Shown: positions 1 to 8,072, counted from the first letter of the stretch. The stretch: DNA of 32,189 nt from Solidesulfovibrio magneticus (GCA_002482565.1 DLGG01000046.1:1-32189); one strand, 5' to 3'. Made by a program: numbers and translations. Notes: generated by a model not told the origin, from the letters alone.

Positions 1-1
1 C

Positions 2-109
2 CAGGCCCCGGCCGATTGGCGCGCCGCCATGACCCGCCGGCCGCGCCTGACCGCGCCGGCCGAGGAAGCCTTCGCCCCCATGGACGACCTGTGGGCGGAC
101 AAGGCGTGA
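2..109 (+). CDS. Partial Phd-like antitoxin C-terminus
   Basis: A reading frame enters from the left edge and stops at the TGA at 107-109. Its last residues are acidic and aromatic (..EEAFAPMDDLWADKA). The TGA overlaps the GTG start of the downstream PIN toxin gene by four bases (GTGA), the usual coupling of antitoxin and toxin genes. Only about 35 residues are visible, so the N-terminal DNA-binding part lies outside the window. The Phd/YefM-like assignment comes from position and from the general look of the tail, not from a diagnostic motif. Confidence 0.5.
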   Translation, partial: QAPADWRAAMTRRPRLTAPAEEAFAPMDDLWADKA

Positions 110-501
110 AGCGCTACCTCCTGGACACCCACGCCTTGGTCTTCTGGAGCCTGGGCGAAGGCCTATCGACGCGTTTTGCCGCCCGCCTCGACCGGTTGTG
201 CCGGGCCGGACGGCTGGCCGTGTCGGCGGTGTCCTTCTGGGAAACGGCGCTTCTGGCCCAGAAGGGGCGCATCGAACTGCCCGACGTGGCCGGCTGGAAA
301 GACGAACTGGTACGCGCCTCGGGCCTCGTCGTGCTGACCCCGGACGCCGACGTGATGATCGCCTCGGCCCTGCTCCCGCCCCTGCACAAGGACCCCATGG
401 ACCGCCTCATCGTGGCCCACGCCCTGGCCGAGGGCGCGGTGCTGGTCAGCCGCGACGCCATGGTGCGCCGCTACCCCGTCCCCACCCTCTGGCTGGACTG
501 A
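106..501 (+). CDS. VapC-type PIN-domain toxin ribonuclease
   Basis: This 131-residue protein has the size and acidic pattern of a VapC toxin, a Mg2+-dependent RNase of type II toxin-antitoxin systems. The expected PIN acidic residues are visible: D7 in YLLDTHALVFW, E46 in SFWETALL, D96/D99 in KDPMDRLIVAHA and D117 in VSRDAMV. I chose the GTG at 106 because it gives the canonical MKRYLLDTHA start and overlaps the stop of the preceding antitoxin frame. A longer frame from 16 would run through that antitoxin. The domain looks complete, so the protein is probably active and held by its cognate antitoxin. Target RNA cannot be told from sequence. Confidence 0.85.
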   Translation: MKRYLLDTHALVFWSLGEGLSTRFAARLDRLCRAGRLAVSAVSFWETALLAQKGRIELPDVAGWKDELVRASGLVVLTPDADVMIASALLPPLHKDPMDRLIVAHALAEGAVLVSRDAMVRRYPVPTLWLD

Positions 502-598
502 GTCTCGCCCCCGCCCGCCGCGCCATTGCCTCGCGCCGCCGCCCGGGATAGGTTCGTGATGCCCGCCCATCCGGGCAATCCCTCCCCGTGGAGTCCCC

Positions 599-1915
599 AT
601 GTCTTCCGTCGCCTTCGAACTCGCGGCCGTTTTGGCCCTTATCCTGGCCAACGGCTTTTTCGCCATGGCCGAGATGGCTTTGGTCGCCTCACGCAAGGCT
701 CGGCTGACCGCCCTGGCCGAGGCCGGCAGCCGCCGGGCCAAGGCCTGCCTGGTCCTTCTGGCCCAGCCCGAGGCCTTTTTGTCCACCGTGCAGATCGGCA
801 TCACCCTGGCCGGGGTGCTCGGCAGCGCCTACGGCGGCGCGACCCTGGCCCCGGCCCTGGCTGCGGCCCTGGCCGATGTGCCGCTGCTTGCCCCCTACGC
901 CGAAACCCTGTCCCTGGCCTGCGTGGTGGTCCCCATCGCCTTTTTGACGCTCATTCTCGGCGAACTCGTGCCCAAGCGCCTGGCCCTGGCCCGGCCCGAG
1001 ACCCTGGCCCTGGCCGCCGCGCCGATCATGAACGGGTTGCTCGTCCTGTGCCGCCCGGCAGTCTGGCTGCTCGGAGTCGCCACCCGGGTCGTGCTGCGCC
1101 TGCTTGGCCTTGTCGGCGAGGCCGGGCCATCGGTGACCGAAGAGGACATCCGGGGGCTGCTCCTGGAAGGCCGCCGCCACGGCGTCATCGAGGATGCCGA
1201 ACACGACATCATGGAGCGCCTGCTGCGCCTGGCCGACCGGCCGCTGGGCGTCATCATGACCCACCGCTCCCGGGCCGACTGGCTGGACGTCGCCCAGGAC
1301 GAGGAAACCCTGCTGGAAAAGCTCCTGGCCAGCCCCCACACCCGTTTCCCGGTCTGTCGGGGCGATTTTTCCGACGTGCTCGGGGTGGTGCGGGCCAAGG
1401 ACGTGCTGGCCGGGCGCATCCGCGACGGCCGGCTCGACGTGGCCGGCCACACGGCCCCGGCCCATTTCCTGCCCGAAACCATGCGGGGCCTGGATCTGCT
1501 GGCCGCTTTTCGCGACACCCCGGGGCTCAAGCTGGCCCTGGTGGTGGACGAATACGGCGACGTGGTGGGTGTGGTGACGGCGGCGGACGTGTTCGCCGAC
1601 ATGGTGGGGGAGTTGGCCGGCGTGGGCGGTCCGGCCGAGGCGGCCATCGCCCGGCGCGCCGACGGTTCGCTTTTGGTGGACGCGGCCACGCCCATGGACG
1701 AGGTGGCGGCGGCGCTGGGCTTGCCGCGCCCCTGGCCCGAGGAATTTTCCTCAGGCACCCTGGCCGGCTTCGTGCTGGAGCAGCTGGGCCACATCCCGGC
1801 CATGGGCGAAAGTTTTAGCGCCCACGAGGCCGTCTTCGAGGTGGTGGACATGGACGGCCGGCGCATCGACCGGGTGCTGGTCGTGCCGCCGTCCGAAGAA
1901 GAAGAAGGGGCCTAG
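599..1915 (+). CDS. CorC/HlyC-family CBS-domain membrane protein
   Basis: The 438-residue protein has the UPF0053/CNNM-like layout. An N-terminal DUF21 membrane domain (about residues 1-175) contains hydrophobic segments near 5-25, 60-80, 100-125 and 140-165 and the GELVPKRLAL signature. A CBS pair follows (about 215-340, with ALVVDEYGDVVGVVT), then a C-terminal CorC_HlyC domain (about 350-430). The family is linked to Mg2+/Co2+ efflux or homeostasis; the older name hemolysin is historical. A GTGGAG Shine-Dalgarno-like stretch lies just before the ATG. It stands alone between the toxin gene and rpmB, and a palindromic 3' element follows its stop. The substrate is not determined by sequence. 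Confidence 0.88.
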   Translation: MSSVAFELAAVLALILANGFFAMAEMALVASRKARLTALAEAGSRRAKACLVLLAQPEAFLSTVQIGITLAGVLGSAYGGATLAPALAAALADVPLLAPYAETLSLACVVVPIAFLTLILGELVPKRLALARPETLALAAAPIMNGLLVLCRPAVWLLGVATRVVLRLLGLVGEAGPSVTEEDIRGLLLEGRRHGVIEDAEHDIMERLLRLADRPLGVIMTHRSRADWLDVAQDEETLLEKLLASPHTRFPVCRGDFSDVLGVVRAKDVLAGRIRDGRLDVAGHTAPAHFLPETMRGLDLLAAFRDTPGLKLALVVDEYGDVVGVVTAADVFADMVGELAGVGGPAEAAIARRADGSLLVDAATPMDEVAAALGLPRPWPEEFSSGTLAGFVLEQLGHIPAMGESFSAHEAVFEVVDMDGRRIDRVLVVPPSEEEEGA

Positions 1916-1930
1916 AACAAGTACGCGGAA

Positions 1931-1998
1931 CGCCTCCGGCGGCTGGGGGCCTGAGGCCCCCAGACCCCCCGGCTGAAGAAAAGGGTAAAGGGGGGAAC
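1931..1998 (+). repeat. Dispersed 3'-end palindromic element, copy 1 (CCTGAGG core)
   Basis: The element begins with CCTCCGGCGG and contains a 9-bp hairpin, CTGGGGGCC-TGA-GGCCCCCAG (1943-1963), then a C-run and a purine-rich G-tract tail. It starts 16 bases after the stop of the CorC-like gene. The same layout recurs at 9400, 22121 and 23191, each time just 3' of a plus-strand gene. Confidence 0.75.
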
Positions 1999-2108
1999 GG
2001 CTCCCGGGCGGGCGGCTACTTGCGGCGGATGTTGTAGACGCCCCGGCCCTCGGCCACGTGCTCGTCCGGGCTGCCCCGGCCACCGGACAACGGGCAGGAT
2101 GCGCCCAC

Positions 2109-2142
2109 GAAAAAAGGGCGATCCGACCGGCGGACCGCCCTT
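2109..2142 (-). terminator. Rho-independent terminator of rpmB
   Basis: On the minus strand the stem AAGGGCG...CGCCCTT (2136-2142 with 2114-2120), with extra inner pairing, is followed directly by six T. It lies 26 bases beyond the rpmB stop codon. Confidence 0.85.
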
Positions 2143-2168
2143 GAAACAAGGCTGGGGTCGGCGAAGCC

Positions 2169-2375
2169 CTAGGCGTGTTTGGCCACGGGCTTGACCACCG
2201 CGCCGGAACGCAGGCAGCGGGTGCACACGGTGACGGTCTTGACCTCGCCCGAGGGCAGCTGGGCGCGCACGCTGACGAGATTGGGCTCGAAGCGACGCTT
2301 GGACTTGTTGTTGGCGTGGCTGACGTTGTTGCCGGACTGGGGCTTTTTGCCGCAATGATCGCAAATCTTGGCCAT
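2169..2375 (-). CDS. rpmB: 50S ribosomal protein L28
   Basis: The 68-residue protein matches bacterial L28 across its full length: an N-terminal MAKICDHCGKKP, the central ANNKSKRRFEPNL, and a C-terminal VCTRCLRSG. Two CxxC pairs (CDHC and CTRC) mark it as the zinc-binding C+ form of L28, a structural protein of the large ribosomal subunit. A GGAGGAAC Shine-Dalgarno sequence (minus strand, 2381-2388) sits six bases upstream of the ATG. The gene is monocistronic, diverges from the yceD-rpmF-fab operon and has its own terminator. Confidence 0.97.
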   Translation of the reverse strand: MAKICDHCGKKPQSGNNVSHANNKSKRRFEPNLVSVRAQLPSGEVKTVTVCTRCLRSGAVVKPVAKHA

Positions 2376-2508
2376 GATGGGTTCCTCCGGAAATCGATTC
2401 GCGCGGCGGCGCGACCCCTTCCGGGGCCTAGGCCAAGGCGCGTTTTTTCACAGTGACGCAAAGAATTTTGTGAGGTACATGGGAAGGAAGGCCTTGGCAA
2501 GCTTTTTC

Positions 2509-2537
2509 TTGACAAGACGACGGCCAGGGACTAGCAC
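2509..2537 (+). promoter_or_regulatory. Sigma70-like promoter of the yceD-rpmF-plsX-fab operon
   Basis: A perfect -35 hexamer TTGACA (2509-2514) is followed, after 17 bases, by TAGCAC (2532-2537) as a weak -10 box. The yceD start codon is 24 bases downstream. It is the best promoter match in the rpmB/yceD divergent gap. The -10 agrees at only three of six positions. Confidence 0.5.
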
Positions 2538-2560
2538 ACTCTTCTTCGCGAGGGAAACTC

Positions 2561-3103
2561 ATGTCCGAATTATGGCTCGACATCACTGACATCCCGGCAA
2601 GTGGCCGGGAATTTTCATTTTCCGACCAGAGCCTGTGGACCGGCCCGATCGCGGAATTTGCCCTGCCCTACCATTTGGACCTCCCGGGAACCGGCCTTGC
2701 CGCCGAGTTCACCGTGACGCCCCAGGGCCGGGGCGTGCTCGTGGCCGGGACCTTGTCCGGCAAGACGGTCACGCCGTGCGACCGCTGCGCCGAGGATGTG
2801 ACCCTGGACGTCGCCACCCGCTTCGACCTGTTCGAGGACGCGCCCCTGGAGGGTGAGAAATCCCTCGAACCGGGGCTGTTGCGCCGCCGGGGCAAGGTGC
2901 TGGAGCTCGACGCCGGCAGCTTGTTGTGGGAACAGTTCCTGCTGTCCCTGCCGGTCAAGCCCCTTTGCGACGAAAACTGCCAGGGGCTTTGCCCCAACTG
3001 CGGCAAACGCCTGGCCGAGGGTCCCTGCGGCTGCCAGGCCGAAACCGGCGACCCCAGGCTCGCCGTGCTGCGCAATTTGAAGGTTCCGCGCGGCTCCAAC
3101 TAG
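2561..3103 (+). CDS. yceD: YceD/DUF177 family protein, ribosome-biogenesis associated
   Basis: A 180-residue DUF177 protein, the family found directly upstream of rpmF in most bacteria. It shows the conserved CDRC motif (C73, C76) in the middle and a cysteine-rich C-terminus (C136, C140, C144, C147, C156, C158; LCPNCGKRL) that probably binds zinc. Family members are linked to large-subunit rRNA maturation in bacteria and plants; the exact activity is not settled. The ATG is preceded by GAGGG at good spacing and lies just after a sigma70-like promoter, so it is probably the first gene of the operon. Confidence 0.9.
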   Translation: MSELWLDITDIPASGREFSFSDQSLWTGPIAEFALPYHLDLPGTGLAAEFTVTPQGRGVLVAGTLSGKTVTPCDRCAEDVTLDVATRFDLFEDAPLEGEKSLEPGLLRRRGKVLELDAGSLLWEQFLLSLPVKPLCDENCQGLCPNCGKRLAEGPCGCQAETGDPRLAVLRNLKVPRGSN

Positions 3104-3172
3104 GCAATGTCGCCTGGTTGTCGCGCGTTTTTGACCTGATATGACCAAAATAAAGGATGCGAGGTAATCGCC

Positions 3173-3355
3173 ATGGCCGTCCCCAATAGAAAAATCTCCA
3201 AGTCCCGCAAAGGTATGCGCCGCGCCCACGACCACGTCCCGGTTCCGTCCGTGGTGCTGTGCTCCTGCGGCGAGCCGACCCTGCCCCACCGCATCTGCCC
3301 GAGCTGCGGCACCTACCGCGGCCGCCAGATGCTGCGGAAGGACGATGCCGAATAA
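3173..3355 (+). CDS. rpmF: 50S ribosomal protein L32
   Basis: The 60-residue protein starts MAVPNRKISKSRKGMRRAH, the standard L32 N-terminus, and carries the zinc ribbon CSCGEP...CPSCGTYRGR. It is a structural protein of the large ribosomal subunit. GAGGT at 3161-3165 serves as the ribosome binding site. Its last 11 bases overlap the start of plsX in another frame, so translation of the lipid enzyme is probably coupled to that of L32. Confidence 0.97.
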   Translation: MAVPNRKISKSRKGMRRAHDHVPVPSVVLCSCGEPTLPHRICPSCGTYRGRQMLRKDDAE

Positions 3356-4394
3356 CAAGCCGCGTATCGCCGTGGACGCCATGGGCGGGGACTTCGGTCC
3401 CCGCATGGTCGTCCCCGGCGCGCTGCACGCCGCCAAGGCCGGCCAGGCGGAAGTCATTCTCGTCGGCGACCAGGACGCCATCGCGGCGGAACTGGCGCGT
3501 CGCGACGTGAAAGGGCTTCCGATTTCCGTGGTGCACGCCTCCCAGGTGGTGGAGATGGACGAGAAACCTTCCGAGGCCATGCGCCGCAAGAAGGACTCCT
3601 CCATCCAGGTGGCCTGCAACCTCGTGCGCGACGGCGCGGCCGACGGACTCATCTCCGCCGGCCATTCCGGCGCGACCCTGGCTTGCGCCATGTTCACCAT
3701 CGGCCGGGTGCCCGGCGTGGAACGGCCGGCCATCGCCACCTTCCTGCCCTCCGAACGCTCCCACACCGTCATCGCCGACGTGGGGGCCAACGTGGACTGC
3801 AAGCCCTTCCACCTGCTCCAGTTCGGCGTCATGGCCTCGGTTCTGGCCAAGACCATGCTCGGTCGGGAAAACCCGGTGGTGGCGCTTTTGTCCAACGGCG
3901 AGGAAAAGGGCAAAGGCAACCAGCTGGCCAAGGAGACCTTCGATCTCCTGCGGGCCAGTTCGCTCAATTTCGTCGGCAACATCGAAGGCCGCGACCTGTT
4001 CGCCGGCAACGTGGACGTCGTCGTGTGCGACGGGTTCGTCGGCAACGTGGTCATCAAGGAAGCCGAAGGGCTGGCCTCGTCCATGGGACGGGTGCTCAAG
4101 GGCGAGCTGCGCCGGGGCTTTTTCGGCCAGATCGGCACCATGCTGGCCCTAAACGCCCTCAAACGCTTCGCCAGGCTCATGGACTACACCGAATACGGCG
4201 GCGCGCCGCTCATGGGCCTGCGCGGCAGCTGCCTCATCTGCCATGGCGCGTCCAACGCCAAGGCCATGGCCAGCGCCGTGCGCATGGCCGCCCGGTTCGT
4301 GGCCATGGAAGCCAATTCCCACCTTTCCGAGGCCGTGGCCGCCAACATCGACCTGACCGGTCCCCGCCGCCAGGCCGCCAACGAACAACGCTAG
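3345..4394 (+). CDS. plsX: Phosphate acyltransferase PlsX
   Basis: PlsX makes acyl-phosphate from acyl-ACP, the first step towards phosphatidic acid in the PlsX/PlsY pathway; it is a peripheral membrane enzyme. The 349 residues cover the whole family: AVDAMGGDFGP at the N-terminus, ISAGHSGATLA, GANVDCKP, LSNGEEKGKGN, the DGFVGNVVIKEAEG stretch and the C-terminal YGGAPLMGLRG. The ATG at 3345 lies inside the end of rpmF and gives the normal N-terminus. fabH follows after 15 bases. Intact and typical. Confidence 0.97.
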   Translation: MPNNKPRIAVDAMGGDFGPRMVVPGALHAAKAGQAEVILVGDQDAIAAELARRDVKGLPISVVHASQVVEMDEKPSEAMRRKKDSSIQVACNLVRDGAADGLISAGHSGATLACAMFTIGRVPGVERPAIATFLPSERSHTVIADVGANVDCKPFHLLQFGVMASVLAKTMLGRENPVVALLSNGEEKGKGNQLAKETFDLLRASSLNFVGNIEGRDLFAGNVDVVVCDGFVGNVVIKEAEGLASSMGRVLKGELRRGFFGQIGTMLALNALKRFARLMDYTEYGGAPLMGLRGSCLICHGASNAKAMASAVRMAARFVAMEANSHLSEAVAANIDLTGPRRQAANEQR

Positions 4395-4409
4395 ACGGTT
4401 TCCCCCACC

Positions 4410-5402
4410 ATGACGCACACCGCCCGCATCCGAGGCATGGGTTACTACGCGCCCGAAAAGGTGCTCACCAACGCCGACCTCGAAAAAATCGTCGAGACTT
4501 CCGACGAGTGGATCACCACCCGCACCGGCATCAAGGAGCGCCACATCGCCGCCCCCGGCGAAACGGTCAGCGACATGGCCGCCCAGGCCGCCAAGGCCGC
4601 CCTGGCCGACGCCGGAATGGACGCCGATGAGCTCACCCACATCTTTCTCTACACCGTCACCCCGGACTTCTACACCCCCTCCGCCGCCTGCCTGATGCAG
4701 GAAAAGCTCGGCATAAGGGGCAAGGTGGCCCAGGACGTCAACGCCGCCTGCTGCGGCTACATCTACGGCCTGGAGATGGCCCGGGCGGTCATCGCCCTGC
4801 GCCCCGAGTCCAAGGTGCTGGTGGCCGCCGCCGAGGTGCTGACCTCGCGCACCAACTGGGCCGACCGGCGCACCTGCGTGCTTTTCGGCGACGCCGCCGC
4901 CGCCTGCGTGGTCACGGCCGACCAGCCGCCCCTGGGCAAGGCCGCCGTGGTCGACGCCCTGCTGTCCAGCGACGGGTCGCTGGGCCATCTGCTCACCATC
5001 AAGGGCGGCGGCTCGGGCCATCCCTACAAGCTCGGCGACGTCATCGACGAAGATTTCTTCTTGCAAATGAACGGCCCCGAGGTCTTCAAGCACGCCGTGC
5101 GCTCCATGGCGAACGTCGGGCGCGACCTCATGGCCGCCAACGGCCTTACCCGCGACGACATTGATCTCTTTATCCCGCACCAGGCCAACCTGCGCATCAT
5201 GGAAGCCGTGGCGAAAAAGCTCGAATTCGGGCCGGAAAAAATCATGTCCACCGTGGCCCGCTTCGGCAACACCTCGGCCTCCACCATCGGCATCGCCCTG
5301 GTCGAGGCCCGCAATGCCGGCCGCATCCCGGCCGGCGGCAAGGTGCTGCTCGGCGCGTTCGGCGGCGGCTTCACCTGGGGAGCGGCCCTGCTCCAGTTCT
5401 AA
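4410..5402 (+). CDS. fabH: 3-oxoacyl-ACP synthase III (KAS III)
   Basis: FabH condenses acetyl-CoA (or another acyl-CoA) with malonyl-ACP to start fatty acid synthesis. The 330-residue protein has the full catalytic triad: C114 in VNAACCGYIYG, H257 in IPHQANLRI and N287 in GNTSASTIG. The N-terminus (GMGYYAPEKVLTN, SDEWITTRTGIKER) is canonical. A second cysteine, C115, directly follows the nucleophile where alanine is common. The gene is 15 bases after plsX. A 263-base gap separates it from fabG, whereas many operons have fabD there. Confidence 0.97.
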   Translation: MTHTARIRGMGYYAPEKVLTNADLEKIVETSDEWITTRTGIKERHIAAPGETVSDMAAQAAKAALADAGMDADELTHIFLYTVTPDFYTPSAACLMQEKLGIRGKVAQDVNAACCGYIYGLEMARAVIALRPESKVLVAAAEVLTSRTNWADRRTCVLFGDAAAACVVTADQPPLGKAAVVDALLSSDGSLGHLLTIKGGGSGHPYKLGDVIDEDFFLQMNGPEVFKHAVRSMANVGRDLMAANGLTRDDIDLFIPHQANLRIMEAVAKKLEFGPEKIMSTVARFGNTSASTIGIALVEARNAGRIPAGGKVLLGAFGGGFTWGAALLQF

Positions 5403-5665
5403 CCAGGCGGCCCGACACGACGTTTTGGCGTCGCGCGGGAACAGCCATGCCCGGAACGGCCGGCCGCCGAGGCCGGCAAGCGCCTGACGCGCCACTCCCG
5501 GGCAACGGCGCGCAAAGACATTTGCCCAGGCCGGGCGTTTCGGCTACGTTGCGCCCTGTCTGATCCGGCCCGAGTCGGGCCGGCCGGGGCGACACGTACC
5601 CCGGAACTCTCGCAACCATCGCGTCGCGCGCCCGCTGGCTTTTGGCGCGCCAAGGAGCACCGTCC
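5403..5665 (+). other. Non-coding gap between fabH and fabG
   Basis: No credible gene is seen in these 263 bases. The stretch holds a perfect inverted repeat, CCGGCCCGAGTCGGGCCGG (5565-5583), and a weak sigma70-like pair, TTGCCC (5522) and TACGTT (5545), at 17-base spacing. Either an internal promoter for fabG-acpP-fabF or an mRNA-processing or stability hairpin is possible. The sequence does not decide between them. Confidence 0.45.
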
Positions 5666-6394
5666 ATGTCCACGGCTCTCGTCACCGGAGGTTCCCGAGG
5701 CATCGGCGCGGCCGTGGCCAAGCGCCTGGCCGCCGACGGCTTCGACGTCGTCATCACCTACGTAAGCAAGCCCGAGGCCGCCGCCGCCGTGGTCGCGGAC
5801 ATCGCCGCCGCCGGAGGCAAGGCTTCGGCCCTGGCCCTGGACACCGGCGACGCCGCCGCCGTGACCGCGTTTTTCGCCGAACATTTCAAAGGCGTCGATC
5901 TGCATGTGCTGGTCAACAACGCCGGCATCACCCGCGACGGGCTTATCATGCGCATGAAGGACGAGGATTTCGCCGACGTCATCCGCGTCAACCTCGTGGG
6001 CGCGTTCACCTGCCTGCGCGAGGCGGCCAAGATCATGATCAAGCGCCGGGCCGGACGCATCGTCAACATCACTTCCGTGGTGGGCCAGTCCGGCAACGCC
6101 GGCCAGGCCAACTACGCCGCGGCCAAGGCCGGGCTCATCGGCCTGACCAAGTCCGCCGCCCTGGAGCTTGCCGCCAGGGGCATCACGGTCAACGCCGTGG
6201 CCCCGGGCTTTGTGGAAACCGACATGACCGCTGTTTTGTCCGATGCCGTCAAGGCGTCCTTTGCCGAACGCATCCCCTTAAAGCGCGCCTGCGCCCCCGG
6301 GGAAATCGCCGCTGCCGTCAGCTACCTGGCCAGCGACGACGCCGGGTACGTCACCGGCCAGGTGCTCGGCTTAAACGGCGGCATGTACATGTAA
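5666..6394 (+). CDS. fabG: 3-oxoacyl-ACP reductase
   Basis: A classical short-chain dehydrogenase of 242 residues that reduces 3-oxoacyl-ACP with NADPH. Visible motifs are the cofactor loop TGGSRGIG (7-14), NNAG (84-87), the tetrad N109, S137, Y150 and K154 (YAAAK), and the C-terminal GYVTGQVLGLNGGMYM. I chose the ATG at 5666 because AAGGAG (5652-5657) lies eight bases upstream and the family N-terminus starts here. The frame remains open a little further upstream. It lies 30 bases before acpP. Confidence 0.96.
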   Translation: MSTALVTGGSRGIGAAVAKRLAADGFDVVITYVSKPEAAAAVVADIAAAGGKASALALDTGDAAAVTAFFAEHFKGVDLHVLVNNAGITRDGLIMRMKDEDFADVIRVNLVGAFTCLREAAKIMIKRRAGRIVNITSVVGQSGNAGQANYAAAKAGLIGLTKSAALELAARGITVNAVAPGFVETDMTAVLSDAVKASFAERIPLKRACAPGEIAAAVSYLASDDAGYVTGQVLGLNGGMYM

Positions 6395-6424
6395 CAAAAA
6401 ATACGGCCTTGCTTGGAGGAAACC

Positions 6425-6661
6425 ATGTCTGTCGCTGAAAAAGTCAAAGAGATCATCGTGGATCAGCTCGGCGTCGATGCCGCTGAAGTCAACCCGGACG
6501 CCAAGTTCGTGGACGACCTGGGCGCCGACTCCCTGGATCTGACCGAGCTTATCATGGCCATGGAAGAGGAGTTCGGCGTCGAGATCTCCGACGAGGACGC
6601 CCAGCAGATCCAGAAAGTCCAGGACGCCATCTCCTTTATCGAAAAGAAAAAGGGCGAGTAA
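6425..6661 (+). CDS. acpP: Acyl carrier protein
   Basis: This small acidic protein of 78 residues carries the growing acyl chain on a 4'-phosphopantetheine arm. The attachment serine is S36 in GADSLDLTELIMAMEEEF, the usual helix II signature. TTGGAGGA at 6413-6420 is a strong ribosome binding site and fixes the ATG at 6425. The gene sits between fabG and fabF as in many bacteria. A large GC-rich hairpin lies directly downstream and could protect or delimit the abundant acpP message. Confidence 0.98.
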   Translation: MSVAEKVKEIIVDQLGVDAAEVNPDAKFVDDLGADSLDLTELIMAMEEEFGVEISDEDAQQIQKVQDAISFIEKKKGE

Positions 6662-6681
6662 GCCCCAAACGCCCAGTCGGG

Positions 6682-6715
6682 CCGGGGCGGGACACGCGTT
6701 GTCCGCCCGCCCCGG
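6682..6715 (+). other. GC-rich intercistronic hairpin between acpP and fabF
   Basis: The inverted repeat CCGGGGCGGG (6682-6691) / CCCGCCCCGG (6706-6715) forms a 10-bp all-GC stem, with more possible pairing inside. No U-run follows, so it looks like an mRNA stabiliser, processing site or attenuator more than a terminator. Confidence 0.6.
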
Positions 6716-6733
6716 TTCGCGGACGGATGCGCC

Positions 6734-7978
6734 ATGACCTTAAATCGGGTAGTCGTCACCGGCCTTTCGGCCATCACCCCCATCGGCAATGACCTGGCCA
6801 CGAGCTGGGCCAATCTGGTCGCCGGCGTCTCGGGCGCGGCCCCCATTACGCGCTTTGACGCCTCGGCCTTTGACACGCGCTTTGGCTGCGAAGTCAAAAA
6901 CTTCGACGAGAAGCCGTATATCGCGGCCAAGTTGGCCAAGCGCCTGGACCGTTTCACCATTTACGCCCTGTCCGCCGCCATGATGCTCATGGAGGACGCG
7001 GGCTGGAAGATCCCCGCCGATGAAGCGGAGCTCGTCTCCGTCATCGTCGGCTGCGGCATGGGCGGCATCGAGACCCTCGAAGCCACCCACTCCAAGCTCC
7101 TGGAACAGGGGCCGTCGCGCATTTCGCCCTTTTTCATCCCGACCATGATCGCCAACATGGCCGCCGGCCAGATCTCCATCGCCACCGGCGCGCGCGGCTC
7201 CAACGTCTGCACCACCTCGGCCTGCGCCTCGGGACTGCACGGCATCGGCTACGCCTACTCCGACATCAAGCTCGGACGGGCCGTGGCCGCCATCTGCGGC
7301 GGCGTCGAATCCACCATCACGCCCCTGGCCGTGGGCGGATTCAATGCCCTCAAGGCCCTGTCCACCCGCAACGACGACCCGACCAAGGCCTCCCGTCCCT
7401 TCGACGCCGGCCGTGACGGATTCGTCATCGGCGAGGGCTGCGGCCTGCTGCTGCTGGAGTCCCTGGAACACGCCCAGGCTCGCGGGGCGCGCATCCTGGC
7501 CGAAGTGGCCGGGTTTGGCGCGTCGGGCGACGCCTACCACATGACCGCCCCGCCCGAGGACGGCTCCGGCATGGCCCTGGCCATGAAGGGCGCCCTGCGC
7601 GAGGCCGGCATGGCCCCGACCGAAATCGCCCACGTAAACGCCCATGGCACCTCCACGTCGCTCAACGACGCCTGCGAGACCACGGCCATCAAGTCGTTGC
7701 TGGGAGACCACGCCTACAAGGTGCCCATCACCTCCAACAAGTCGATGATCGGGCATTGCCTGGGCGCGGCCGGCGGCATCGAGTCGGTCATGAGCGTCAA
7801 GACCATCGTGGAGGGCGTCATCCCGCCCACCATCAATTACGAGACGGCCGATCCGGCCTGCGACCTGGACTGCACGCCCAACGTCGCCCGCAAGCAGGCC
7901 GTGGCCAACGTGTTGTGCAATTCCTTCGGGTTTGGCGGCACCAACGCCAGCCTGCTCTTCAAGGCCTTCGCCCAATAG
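6734..7978 (+). CDS. fabF: 3-oxoacyl-ACP synthase II (KAS II)
   Basis: FabF elongates acyl-ACP with malonyl-ACP. The 414-residue protein has the complete Cys-His-His set: C164 in TTSACASG, H304 in NAHGTST and H341 in MIGHCLGAAGG, with the terminal NSFGFGGTNASL loop. Length and motifs are those of the E. coli enzyme. It is separated from acpP by 72 bases containing a strong hairpin and from glyA by 94 bases with another palindrome. It belongs to the fab operon by strand, spacing and function. Confidence 0.97.
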   Translation: MTLNRVVVTGLSAITPIGNDLATSWANLVAGVSGAAPITRFDASAFDTRFGCEVKNFDEKPYIAAKLAKRLDRFTIYALSAAMMLMEDAGWKIPADEAELVSVIVGCGMGGIETLEATHSKLLEQGPSRISPFFIPTMIANMAAGQISIATGARGSNVCTTSACASGLHGIGYAYSDIKLGRAVAAICGGVESTITPLAVGGFNALKALSTRNDDPTKASRPFDAGRDGFVIGEGCGLLLLESLEHAQARGARILAEVAGFGASGDAYHMTAPPEDGSGMALAMKGALREAGMAPTEIAHVNAHGTSTSLNDACETTAIKSLLGDHAYKVPITSNKSMIGHCLGAAGGIESVMSVKTIVEGVIPPTINYETADPACDLDCTPNVARKQAVANVLCNSFGFGGTNASLLFKAFAQ

Positions 7979-7982
7979 CCCC

Positions 7983-8002
7983 GGACCGGGCCGGCCCGGT
8001 CC
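7983..8002 (+). other. Perfect GC palindrome between fabF and glyA
   Basis: GGACCGGGCCGGCCCGGTCC is a perfect 20-base palindrome four bases after the fabF stop. There is no U-run after it. It may act as an mRNA 3'-end structure, or it may simply be a GC-rich palindrome. Confidence 0.5.
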
Positions 8003-8072
8003 CAGTAGCCGCCGACGGGGGGACGCTCGCACGCCGGGCCTCCCCCCGAACGCGTTCAAAGGAGGACGCTCC

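Noticed and set aside
526..1818. A 430-codon plus-strand frame overlapping the CorC-like gene
   Set aside because: Arg/Pro/Gly-rich product in the wrong frame; the 599 frame has clear DUF21, CBS and CorC domains.
2017..2108. Minus-strand tail reading ..SPDEHVAEGRGVYNIRRK and a stop
   Set aside because: It looks protein-like but follows the rpmB terminator with no start codon plus ribosome binding site and only about 30 residues; at most a gene remnant, no family recognised.
2615..4180. A 521-codon minus-strand open frame antisense to yceD, rpmF and plsX
   Set aside because: It lies over three well-identified genes and has no family-like motif; such mirror frames are expected at this GC content.
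4149..5495. A 448-codon minus-strand open frame antisense to fabH
   Set aside because: Repetitive Gly/His/Asp-rich product typical of a shadow of a GC-rich gene.
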